The notes beneath the pieces are model-generated. The model saw only the letters and a list, made by a program, of their open reading frames with translations, was not told the origin of the DNA and searched no databases. From Bacteroidales bacterium (lineage in GTDB: Bacteria; Bacteroidota; Bacteroidia; Bacteroidales; UBA932), in the NCBI GenBank assembly GCA_017465225.1, contig JAFTWQ010000026.1, forward strand, positions 1 through 64,000: a stretch of DNA of 64,000 nt, written 5' to 3'. The number at the start of each line of letters is the position of its first letter. The stretch's first letter is position 1. The position numbers and the translations under genes are program-made. Below, in pieces: positions 48,122 to 56,996 of this stretch.

Positions 48122-50101
48122 ATGAAAAAGATTCTTCTGTCGCTTATCGCGATGTCTGCTGCCGTACTTCTTATGGCCCAGACCAACGAGATGAAGGTCC
48201 GCGTCAACAAGCCTGGAGCACCGATCCAGCCTACCATGTACGGTATCTTCATCGAGGACATCAATTTCGCTGCAGACGGCGGACTCTATGCGGAGCTGGT
48301 GATGAACCGCTCGTTCGAGTTCCCGAACAACCGTCTTCAGGGATGGAATGTAGGAGGACGTCTCGAGGTCATGAACGACGGACCATTCGAGCGTAACCCT
48401 CATTATGTAAGACTTTATTATCCTGGCCACCCTCACAAGCATACTGCAATGGAGAACAACGGTTTCTTCGGCATCGGTCTTAAGAAGGGTGAGCAGTACC
48501 GTTTCAGCGTATGGGCACGTATCCCTGACGGAAAGGAAGCAGGAAAGCTCGGCATCGAGTTCATTGACAGGGCTTCCATGGGTGAGGTTCAGGCTCATAC
48601 GGTAGCTGAAATCACAATCGATTCGAAGGAGTGGAAGAAGTATGAGGTTGTCATGACTTCAGCTGTCACCGATCCGAAGGCTACCCTCAGGGTATTCCTC
48701 AATGCCCCTGCAACAGTCGATGTAGAGCATGTGTCCCTCTTCCCTGTAGACACCTGGAACGGTCATGAGAACGGCCTCCGCAAGGATCTTGCACAGGCCC
48801 TCTATGACCTCGAGCCAGGCCTCTTCCGCTTCCCGGGCGGATGTATCGTGGAGGGAACAGACCTTGAGACACGCTACAACTGGAAGAACAGCGTAGGTCC
48901 TGTAGAGAACCGTCCTCTCAACGAGAACAGATGGCAGCACACTTTCAAGCATCGCTACTATCCTGATTATTTCCAGTCTTACGGACTCGGATTCTATGAG
49001 TACTTCCTCCTTGCAGAGGAGATCGGCGCAGAGCCGCTTCCGGTACTCAGCTGCGGTCTTGCATGCCAGTTCCAGAACGAGACACAGGACGCTCATGTGC
49101 CTGTTTGCGACCTTGACAGCTATATCCAGGACGCTCTCGACCTTATCGAGTTCGCCAACGGTGATGTCAATACAGAGTGGGGTAAGCTCCGCGCCGAGAT
49201 GGGCCATCCGGAGTCTTTCAACCTCAAGTTCATCGGTATCGGAAACGAGCAGTGGGGACCTGAATACCCAGAGCACCTCGAGCCGTTCATCGCGGCTATC
49301 CGCAAGGCATATCCTGAAATCCTTATCGTAGGTTCGTCAGGCCCTAATTCAGAGGGTGACCAGTTCGACTTCCTCTGGCCGGAGATGAAGAGGCTCGGAG
49401 CTGACCTCGTCGACGAGCATTTCTATCGTCCTGAAAAGTGGTTCCTCGCACAGGGAGCACGCTATGACAACTACGACCGCAAGGGTCCGAAGGTGTTCGC
49501 AGGCGAGTACGCATGCCACGGTGACGGCAAGAAATGGAACCATTTCGAGGCATCACTTCTCGAGGCTGCATTCATGACCACAATCGAAAGGAACGCTGAT
49601 ATCGTCCATATGGCTACATATGCGCCTCTCTTCGCACACATCGAGGGATGGCAGTGGAGACCGGACCTCATCTGGTTCGACAACCTCCGCAGCATGAAGT
49701 CATGCAGCTGGTATGTGCAGAGACTCTATACACAGTATCAGGGTACCAACGCATTGAAGCTCACCGACATGGAAGGCGTGAACATTACAGGTGCAGAGGG
49801 CCAGAACGGTCTCTTCGCAAGCTCTGTATATGACGCTGAAAAGAATCAGGTATACATCAAGATCATCAATGTTTCGGATGATGCGCAGCCTGTAAAGATC
49901 AACTTCGAGGGACTCAAGAAGAAGGAAGTCCTCAAGGGAGTGGAGGCTGTAAGCTATCACTCTGACGACCTTGATGCTGACAACACTCTTGATGAGCCGG
50001 AGAAGATCGTTCCTCAGACAGCTGCCCTTGATTTCGAAGGCAAGGCTCTCGAGGTGACTGTCGCTCCAAAGACATTCATGGTGTATGTTCTTCAGAAATA
50101 A
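48122..50101 (+). CDS. GH51 alpha-L-arabinofuranosidase with N-terminal CBM-like region (second)
   Basis: 659 aa with a Sec signal (MKKILLSLIAMSAAVLLMAQ). It belongs to the longer GH51 type: ISP-like start PTMYGIFIEDINFAADGGLYAELVMNRSFEF in parts, then an inserted beta-sandwich of about 150 residues (ENNGFFGIGLKKGEQYRFSVWAR, ATVDVEHVSLFPVDTW), then the barrel with LFRFPGGCIVEGTDLETRYNW, IGIGNEQWGPEYPEH (acid/base) and FAGEYACHGDGK (nucleophile). It acts on arabinose side chains or ends, probably with a preference different from the first GH51. It follows that gene by 25 bases. Confidence 0.94.
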   Translation: MKKILLSLIAMSAAVLLMAQTNEMKVRVNKPGAPIQPTMYGIFIEDINFAADGGLYAELVMNRSFEFPNNRLQGWNVGGRLEVMNDGPFERNPHYVRLYYPGHPHKHTAMENNGFFGIGLKKGEQYRFSVWARIPDGKEAGKLGIEFIDRASMGEVQAHTVAEITIDSKEWKKYEVVMTSAVTDPKATLRVFLNAPATVDVEHVSLFPVDTWNGHENGLRKDLAQALYDLEPGLFRFPGGCIVEGTDLETRYNWKNSVGPVENRPLNENRWQHTFKHRYYPDYFQSYGLGFYEYFLLAEEIGAEPLPVLSCGLACQFQNETQDAHVPVCDLDSYIQDALDLIEFANGDVNTEWGKLRAEMGHPESFNLKFIGIGNEQWGPEYPEHLEPFIAAIRKAYPEILIVGSSGPNSEGDQFDFLWPEMKRLGADLVDEHFYRPEKWFLAQGARYDNYDRKGPKVFAGEYACHGDGKKWNHFEASLLEAAFMTTIERNADIVHMATYAPLFAHIEGWQWRPDLIWFDNLRSMKSCSWYVQRLYTQYQGTNALKLTDMEGVNITGAEGQNGLFASSVYDAEKNQVYIKIINVSDDAQPVKINFEGLKKKEVLKGVEAVSYHSDDLDADNTLDEPEKIVPQTAALDFEGKALEVTVAPKTFMVYVLQK

Positions 50102-50137
50102 CACATTAACCTTAATAATAACTAACACTATCAAATC

Positions 50138-51856
50138 ATGAAAAAATTGATGCTAAGACTGCTCGCCGTAGTCGCCTTTGTGGCTTCGGTTTCTGTCAGC
50201 TGCTCAGAGGTTTCTTTCATAGAAATCAATCCGCCTGCTGATCTTCAGAGCAAAATTGACTCAATCCAGGCAGTGAAGGACTCTCTTGCTGCTCTTCAGG
50301 GAGACAAGACCGTGATTGACATCGCAGTCGCTGAAGTAGGCGCAAAGGATTACACTTCCGGATGGTGGGTGGATTTCTCACAGTACTTTGAAGTGCCTCA
50401 GGGAAAATGCCTCACAATCAAGTTCATCAACCACAACGGTGGCAGCGCAAACAACTGGAACAACTGGAACATCTGCGTCGCTTCCGGTGAACGTGATTCA
50501 GACGGTTATTCAGAGTTCTTCGTTCTCCGTTCGGATGCTTACGGATGGGGTAACGGTGATTACAACGGAGCCATGATCGGACAGGATTACCCTGATACTG
50601 ACGGTGACGGTGACATCTGGAATGACTTCAGAGCATATCTTGACGGTGCTTCAGTTGAAATGACGATCGATTATGCGACAGCTGGTACAGTGTTCTTTAC
50701 CGCCAAGCATACTGCAGTTGACGGCACAGTCCTCACTGAAACATACGAGCAGCCTGTAACAGGAACTACCGTTACAGCCTTCCTCATTGCTGACGCAAGC
50801 TTCATGGAAGTGAAGGAGGCATTCCTCGAGCCATCGAAAATCCTTGAGATACCAGACGAAATGGCTACATCGATCACAGTTACAGGCACTCCTGCAGCTA
50901 TCGAGGTAGGAAGCACAGACTTCTGGGGCAACGGTGTAGCTACAGTTACATTCGCTGACGGCGCAACAACAGTTGCAGATACATCAGACATCACTTTCGT
51001 GGTTCCTGATCTTTCGACTGTAGGCCAGAAGACTATCATCTATTCTTACAGCAAGACGAAGCAGGGCAATTATGGCAAGGCAGTAGCCGGCACATATACT
51101 CTTGAGGTTACCAACCCTATCGTTGCTCTAGAGGCATCTGCAAACGCATACCTCATCGGAGGTGCGAAGTATGTGACCCTTTCTCCAGCAGCTGTAAAGG
51201 TTGTCGCTGAGTATGCAGACGGCTCAAAGGCTCCTCTCAAGGCATCGCAGTTCTCTGTGGCATTCGCTGACGACAAGGTTGTCTATGAAGGTGTCGAGGG
51301 TACATACGAAAATGCATATACAGTTTCATATACATCGGCTTCTGGTTCAGTAGTAGAGGCTACAGGTGATCTCGTGATCGCAAAGAGCACTCTTCCTGCA
51401 CAGACCGAGATGGTAGGACTTGAGGACAATACAACTCCATGGTGGGCTCACTTCTCACATGACTGGGCTGTAGCTCCTTATGAGATGGTAAGCGTCAGCA
51501 TGAAGCTCGGTTCTAACGAGATCAACAACTGGCACAGCCCATGTACAATCCTCCGCAAGGCAGATCTTACAGAGTACGGAGTCGTACGTATGGACCACTA
51601 CGGATGGGGTACAGGCTATGACGGCATCGTGACCGCTACAAGCAACTGGAACTGGGATACATTCCTTCCAAACCTTGACGGCGCAGAAGTCGCCATCACA
51701 TTCGCTAACAACGGTGACAACACTGCAAGTGTACGTTATCACGTGATCCTTGCAAACGGAGATGTTCATTTCCAGTACTTCGACGGCTTTGCTGTTGACA
51801 GCGCTGATCTCCAGTTCGCTATCGTTGTCGAGGGCGCTCACCTCATTTTCGACTAA
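50138..51856 (+). CDS. Lipoprotein with duplicated Trp-rich domain, candidate surface glycan-binding protein
   Basis: 572 aa with a lipoprotein signal (MKKLMLRLLAVVAFVASVSVSC). A short coiled segment (about 25-50) precedes a domain (about 55-225) that recurs at the C-terminus (about 420-572). Matching blocks are WWVDFSQYF / WWAHFSHDW, NNWNNWNICV / INNWHSPCTIL, YGWGNGDYNG / YGWGTGYDGI, and LDGASVEMTIDY / LDGAEVAITFAN. Between them are two Ig-like domains (ATSITVTGTPAAIEVG..., PIVALEASANAYLIGG...). Exposed Trp and Asn in a jelly-roll-like repeat suit carbohydrate binding. It lies between GH51 genes and susC, the usual place for a surface glycan-binding protein, but no named family is recognised. 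Confidence 0.7.
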   Translation: MKKLMLRLLAVVAFVASVSVSCSEVSFIEINPPADLQSKIDSIQAVKDSLAALQGDKTVIDIAVAEVGAKDYTSGWWVDFSQYFEVPQGKCLTIKFINHNGGSANNWNNWNICVASGERDSDGYSEFFVLRSDAYGWGNGDYNGAMIGQDYPDTDGDGDIWNDFRAYLDGASVEMTIDYATAGTVFFTAKHTAVDGTVLTETYEQPVTGTTVTAFLIADASFMEVKEAFLEPSKILEIPDEMATSITVTGTPAAIEVGSTDFWGNGVATVTFADGATTVADTSDITFVVPDLSTVGQKTIIYSYSKTKQGNYGKAVAGTYTLEVTNPIVALEASANAYLIGGAKYVTLSPAAVKVVAEYADGSKAPLKASQFSVAFADDKVVYEGVEGTYENAYTVSYTSASGSVVEATGDLVIAKSTLPAQTEMVGLEDNTTPWWAHFSHDWAVAPYEMVSVSMKLGSNEINNWHSPCTILRKADLTEYGVVRMDHYGWGTGYDGIVTATSNWNWDTFLPNLDGAEVAITFANNGDNTASVRYHVILANGDVHFQYFDGFAVDSADLQFAIVVEGAHLIFD

Positions 51857-51874
51857 TCTAAAGACCATTACATT

Positions 51875-54800
51875 ATGAAACATAATTTTGTAAAAATAGC
51901 ACTTTGCAGCCTTTTGGCAGCCGCTCCGTATGCAGCTGTATCGGCCTATGCAGCTCCTGTAGAGGCACAGCAGGCTGACAATGTGACAATCAGCGGAACG
52001 GTAGTCGATGAAAGCGGCTATCCTATCCCAGGTGTAGGAGTCCTCGTTAAGGATTCTACTATCGGTACTACAACTGACCTTGACGGTCTCTTCTCACTCA
52101 AGGTTCCTGCAGATGCAGTTGTAGAATTCGTTTCTGTAGGTTTTGATACTGTTGAAATCACTGTTAACGGCAGAGCAGACCTCGGAACCATCACAATGAA
52201 GACTTCAAACACTCTCCTCGAGGAACTCGTAGTCGTTGGTTACGGTTCGCAGCGTAAGGTAGATCTCACAGGTTCTGTGGCTATTGTTGACGCAGACGAG
52301 ATGAAGAAGGTTTCTCATTCAAACATCTCGACAATGCTCGAGGGTAAGGTTGCCGGTGTGCAGATCACATCTGACGGTCAGCCAGGTGCAGACCCTGCAG
52401 TACGTATCCGTGGTCTGGGCAGCTTCGGAAGCACAGCTCCTCTTTACGTGATCGACGGTGTGCCTATGGGTACTACAATCCGCGACTTCTCTCCAAACGA
52501 CATCGAGACAATCCAGGTCCTCAAGGACGCTTCAGCAGCTGCAATCTACGGTTCACGTGCTGCGAACGGTGTGGTTATCATCACAACAAAGAGCGGTAAG
52601 AAGGATCAGCCTATGAGAGTCGACTACCGTGGCTACATGGGTGTTGACCAGATCAAGAAGGGAGTCTATGACGTGATGGATGCAAAGCAGTACGGCGATT
52701 ACGTACGCATGGCATTCGCGAACAGCGGAATGGAAGCTCCTGCAGGATATCAGGAAGGCAACGCGCTTTACCTCGATCCTAACGTGATCAACACAGACTG
52801 GTTTGACGAGGTGTTCAAGACTGGTATCCGTCAGAACCACAACGTGAATATCTCAGGCGGTGGTGCAAACAACACTTACAACGTAGGTCTCGACTACTTC
52901 AGCCAGAAGGGTACTCTCGAGGGTGCAGGTCCTAACTACGACCGTTTCACAGTCCGCGTGAACAACACAATGGACGTGAAGTTCCTCAAGCTCCGTACAG
53001 GTCTCGTATACAGCCACAGCCTTCAGGACAACATGGCCCTTTCAAACGCAAATGAGTATGTTCAGGGTCTCTATGGACAGCAGTTCCCTATCATGGCTTC
53101 CGCTCTCCTCATGCCGCCTAGCATCAAGGCTTATGACGAGTCTACATGGTGCCTCGATGACAAGCTCGGTGCAGCTTCTGGCTATTCATATGATGCATAT
53201 GGTTATGGTACATATTACTCAAATCAGCATGGTGACATCCGTATGCAGAACCCTCTCCTCACCAACAACCTTCTCGAGAGAAACACAACAGTTGACCGTA
53301 TCGTGGCAACAGGATCGGCTAACCTCGACCTCCTTGGAATGTTCGGTGTGAAGAGTCAGAACCATAAGCTCGAGTACAACCTCAATCTCTCTTACAGCCG
53401 TACATACGCAAAGGATTTCACATTCATCCCTGCTTTCATCGTGAGTGAGACCAACTATCTTGCAAAGACCAACGAGACCCTCAACCAGGGTTACCGTTCA
53501 TATACTGACGGTCTCATCGAGAACTTCGTGACTTATGACGGCAAGATGGGCAAGCATCACCTCAACATCGTTGCAGGTCATACTTTCCAGCGCGAGAGCC
53601 ATCACTCTCTCACAGGTATCGGTACTACAATGCCTGAGCCTTACTACCTCCAGGTAGGAAACGCAGAGACAAGAAACGCATCCAGCTACGAGAGCGAGCA
53701 TGTCCTCACTTCTTACATCGGCCGTATCAACTACGACTATGGTGAAAGATATCTCTTCCAGGCAACTGTACGTCGTGACGGTTCAAGCCGCCTTTCAAAT
53801 GACGGCCGCTGGGGCTGGTTCCCTTCAGCATCCCTCGGATGGCGTATCGACAAGGAGCCTTTCTTCAATGTTGACCCACAGCTCGTAAGCCTCCTCAAGC
53901 TTCGTGCATCATATGGTGTGCTTGGTAACGAGAACATCGGTGACTACCAGTTCATGGCTACAATGGCACGTGGTAACTATACCTACAGCTTCAACGGCAA
54001 CAAGGTCACTGGTTCAGCAATCTCTGACTATGTGAACACAGCCCTCAAGTGGGAGAAGAAGAAGACTCTCGATGTCGGTCTCGATTACGCTATGTTCGGT
54101 GGCAAGCTCGAATTCAACGCTGACTGGTACAAGTCTGTTTCAGAGGACCTTCTCTACAGTGTTCCTGTTCCTGCAGAGGCAGGTGCCACAAACGGTTCTG
54201 TAACCATGAATGCAGCTACAATGGAGAACACAGGTCTTGAGTTCGCTCTTGCATGGCATGACTACGGTCACGAGCTCAAGTATGACATCTCTGCAAACCT
54301 CACTCTTCCAAAGAACAAGGTCACTTCTCTCGGAATGGGCGAGTCACAGAGAATCGACGGTGACTGCATCACAAAGGTAGGCAGCGAAGTAGGACAGTTC
54401 TACGGATATGTTTACGAGGGTATCTTCCAGAACCAGGAGGAGATCGACAACCGCATCAACGACGAAGGCCTCCATGTGAACCAGAACGGTGCACAGCCAG
54501 GTGACGTCGCTTACAAGGATGTCAACAATGACGGTGAGATCACAGGTGACGACCGTACAATCCTCGGCAGCGGTATGCCAAAGGTTCAGTTCGGTCTCAG
54601 CTTCCGCCTCGAGTACAAGGGCTTCGACCTCAATGTTTCTACATTCGGCGCAGCTGGATACCAGGTGATGGACTTCATCGACAGGACTCTCCGCGGTTCA
54701 TACGGTGCAACCAACAAGAGCGTTGACCTCGTCAATGCATGGACTCCAGAGCATCCAAGCACAACAGTTCCAAGAGTTTACTGGGCAAGTACAGGTTCTA

Positions 54801-55072
54801 TCACAAACGACATGTTCAGCTCACGCTTCCTCCAGAACGGTGCATACTGGAAGATCGCTAACGTTGAGCTCGGTTACAACCTTCCTGACAAGTGGTTCAA
54901 GGACGTGATCAGCGGTGTACGCGTTTATGTATCAGGCCAGAACCTTGCTACAATTTCGAAGTACAGAGGTTATAACATCGACTTCGCAGGCGGTACATTC
55001 ACTCCTGGATACAACTATTGCTCATATCCTACTCCAATGACACTCATGCTTGGTGTGAACCTGTCATTCTAA
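51875..55072 (+). CDS. SusC/RagA-type TonB-dependent transporter (arabinan locus)
   Basis: 1065 aa with a Sec signal. An N-terminal carboxypeptidase-regulatory-like domain (about 38-115, VTISGTVVDESGYPIPGVGV, GLFSLKVPADAVVEFVSVGF) and a TonB-box-like LLEELVVVGYGSQRKVDLTG precede the plug with VAGVQITSDGQPGADPAVRI, LYVIDGVPMG and ETIQVLKDASAAAIYGSRAA, the SusC signature. The remaining 850 residues form the barrel, ending MTLMLGVNLSF. It imports the oligosaccharides bound by the SusD encoded 29 bases downstream. Codon use is highly biased, unlike the first SusC, suggesting this locus is strongly expressed. Confidence 0.97.
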   Translation: MKHNFVKIALCSLLAAAPYAAVSAYAAPVEAQQADNVTISGTVVDESGYPIPGVGVLVKDSTIGTTTDLDGLFSLKVPADAVVEFVSVGFDTVEITVNGRADLGTITMKTSNTLLEELVVVGYGSQRKVDLTGSVAIVDADEMKKVSHSNISTMLEGKVAGVQITSDGQPGADPAVRIRGLGSFGSTAPLYVIDGVPMGTTIRDFSPNDIETIQVLKDASAAAIYGSRAANGVVIITTKSGKKDQPMRVDYRGYMGVDQIKKGVYDVMDAKQYGDYVRMAFANSGMEAPAGYQEGNALYLDPNVINTDWFDEVFKTGIRQNHNVNISGGGANNTYNVGLDYFSQKGTLEGAGPNYDRFTVRVNNTMDVKFLKLRTGLVYSHSLQDNMALSNANEYVQGLYGQQFPIMASALLMPPSIKAYDESTWCLDDKLGAASGYSYDAYGYGTYYSNQHGDIRMQNPLLTNNLLERNTTVDRIVATGSANLDLLGMFGVKSQNHKLEYNLNLSYSRTYAKDFTFIPAFIVSETNYLAKTNETLNQGYRSYTDGLIENFVTYDGKMGKHHLNIVAGHTFQRESHHSLTGIGTTMPEPYYLQVGNAETRNASSYESEHVLTSYIGRINYDYGERYLFQATVRRDGSSRLSNDGRWGWFPSASLGWRIDKEPFFNVDPQLVSLLKLRASYGVLGNENIGDYQFMATMARGNYTYSFNGNKVTGSAISDYVNTALKWEKKKTLDVGLDYAMFGGKLEFNADWYKSVSEDLLYSVPVPAEAGATNGSVTMNAATMENTGLEFALAWHDYGHELKYDISANLTLPKNKVTSLGMGESQRIDGDCITKVGSEVGQFYGYVYEGIFQNQEEIDNRINDEGLHVNQNGAQPGDVAYKDVNNDGEITGDDRTILGSGMPKVQFGLSFRLEYKGFDLNVSTFGAAGYQVMDFIDRTLRGSYGATNKSVDLVNAWTPEHPSTTVPRVYWASTGSITNDMFSSRFLQNGAYWKIANVELGYNLPDKWFKDVISGVRVYVSGQNLATISKYRGYNIDFAGGTFTPGYNYCSYPTPMTLMLGVNLSF

Positions 55073-55101
55073 GAGTCCAAACTTCTAATACGTAAATGAT
55101 T

Positions 55102-56865
55102 ATGAAAAGAATATCAATTATATTGTCAGCGTTTGCGGTTGTATTCGGAATGGCATCATGCAACGATGAGCTCGAGCTCAGGAATCCGAACAACCAGACG
55201 ACATATGACTTCGGCGATTCAGAGTCGGAACTTCAGGAGGCTGTGATTTCCTGCTACAACCGTATCCGTCTCGAGGGTACATTCGCCCGTGTCGGCTATA
55301 CCATGGATGCTGTCCGTGGTGACGAGATCTGGAACGCTTCACAGATCTGGTATCTCCCATATGACAACCTCAACATCTCTGCTGCAGGTGACGATATCGG
55401 AACACAGTGGATCTGGCGTGACTGCTACCATGTGGTGAACCGTTGTAACTTCGTTCTCCAGAAGGTAGAGACTACAACACTCAGCGAGAAGGCATACAAT
55501 GAGATCAAGGGTCAGGCCCTTTTCCTCAGAGCTCTTGCCTACTATACCATCGCTACATACTACCAGACAGCTCCTCTCTTCAACGACTACGCACAGTATT
55601 CGTCAATGGAGACTATGTATGCTCCTTGCGTACCGCAGGACCAGATCTTCGACCAGATCGATGCTGACCTCGTTGAGGCTATGCAGATCCTCCCTTCACG
55701 CAATGAGGGTGGCGAATGGGCAGGCGGACGCGCTACCTGCGGTGCCGCTGCAGGTTACTATGCACGTTCACTCATGTTCCGTCACAGATTCGAGGAGGCT
55801 CTCGTTGTCCTCAAGGACATCATGAACGGCAAGTATGGTACTTACAGACTTATGGCTGACTATGGCGACAACTTCCGTGAGGGCGCTGCAGAGAATAACG
55901 AGGAGAGCCTTTTCGAGGTTCAGTACCTTGATTATGGAAAGGGCGGTTCAGACGAGGAGTGGACTCCTGTGAACATCTCTTCAAACGCTACCCAGGGACA
56001 TGCGGTAGAGTCAAACTATGCTCCTGGAACATTCGGAAGCTGGGCTGACCTTGCAGTATCTCCATGGCTTTACAACCTCTTCAAGGCTGAAAGATGTACT
56101 GACGGTACTCTCGACCCAAGACTTTACTGGACAATCGCTTCATACGAGCCAGAGTATGACATCTATACAGGTGGTAAGAACGCCGGCTATCCAGGCGGAA
56201 ACGACCCTCGTCAGAATGTGCTCTACCAGACTCCTGTGACAGAGACTCCTATCACCAACGGAACAAACGGCGGTTTCTCTTCTGCAAAGTGGACATATGC
56301 CCGTCAGGATGTATGCTCGACTATCGTTGTAGGTCTCCACTGCGGTATCAACCTCCGTCTCATGCGTTACTCTGACGTGCTTCTCCGTGCTGCCGAGTGT
56401 ATCAATGAGATTTCAGGTCCTTCTGCAGAGGCTATCGGATACATCAACGAAGTGCGCCGCCGTGCAGGTCTTGCTGACCTCCAGCTTGCTGACTTCGGTT
56501 CTGCTGACAAGCTTTTCGAGCAGATCGCAAACGTAGAGCGTCCGAAGGAATTCGGTTGTGAGAACGGCCGTGGTATCGACCTCATCCGTTGGGGCTTCTT
56601 CCATGCTTCAGACCGTCTTGCACAGCTCAAGGATCACGGAAACTATGTTCTCGACGGAACAGCTAACACAACTTATCCTGTTGAGAACCCTACCGGTTCT
56701 ACTTTCCAGTACTACCAGCCAGGTCACGAGTATTTCCCTATTTTCCAGACTACTTTGAACTCGAATCCTAACCTCGGTTCAGGTAACTCTGCCAACACAA
56801 ACACAGACAACGCTGTCGAGTTTGCAGAAAAGGGCTGGAAGGTTCGTCCTGTAGTTGAACTCTAA
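55102..56865 (+). CDS. SusD/RagB-type surface lipoprotein (arabinan locus)
   Basis: 587 aa from ATG 55102; an ATG two codons upstream is possible. The lipoprotein signal is MKRISIILSAFAVVFGMASC. SusD marks are EIKGQALFLRALAYYTIATYYQTAPLF in parts (the RxxRAxxY segment), VRRRAGLADLQLAD, RPKEFGCENGRGIDLIRWG and the C-terminal YFPIFQTTLNSNPNLGSGN, close to the usual LxPIPxxExxxNPNLxQNPGY ending. It forms the lid of the SusC pore and binds the glycan. It ends 131 bases before the GH43 gene, with a palindromic repeat between that might reduce downstream expression. Confidence 0.96.
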   Translation: MKRISIILSAFAVVFGMASCNDELELRNPNNQTTYDFGDSESELQEAVISCYNRIRLEGTFARVGYTMDAVRGDEIWNASQIWYLPYDNLNISAAGDDIGTQWIWRDCYHVVNRCNFVLQKVETTTLSEKAYNEIKGQALFLRALAYYTIATYYQTAPLFNDYAQYSSMETMYAPCVPQDQIFDQIDADLVEAMQILPSRNEGGEWAGGRATCGAAAGYYARSLMFRHRFEEALVVLKDIMNGKYGTYRLMADYGDNFREGAAENNEESLFEVQYLDYGKGGSDEEWTPVNISSNATQGHAVESNYAPGTFGSWADLAVSPWLYNLFKAERCTDGTLDPRLYWTIASYEPEYDIYTGGKNAGYPGGNDPRQNVLYQTPVTETPITNGTNGGFSSAKWTYARQDVCSTIVVGLHCGINLRLMRYSDVLLRAAECINEISGPSAEAIGYINEVRRRAGLADLQLADFGSADKLFEQIANVERPKEFGCENGRGIDLIRWGFFHASDRLAQLKDHGNYVLDGTANTTYPVENPTGSTFQYYQPGHEYFPIFQTTLNSNPNLGSGNSANTNTDNAVEFAEKGWKVRPVVEL

Positions 56866-56898
56866 TATTTGACTTGATTGTCATTCTGGACTATTTCT

Positions 56899-56957
56899 TG
56901 TCATCCTGAGCGTAGCGAAGGATCTTCAAAGGATTCTTCACTACGTTCAGAATGACA
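56899..56957. repeat. Palindromic intergenic repeat after susD
   Basis: Arms 56899-56920 (TGTCATCCTGAGCGTAGCG, then AAG) and 56936-56957 (CTTCACTACG, then TTCAGAATGACA) pair with three mismatches. Partial extra copies of the arm flank it (56880-56891 and 56959-56973). It lies between susD and the first GH43. Confidence 0.75.
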
Positions 56958-56996
56958 TTTCATTCAGGATGACTTTTTTCTTAAAGATATAACGAC

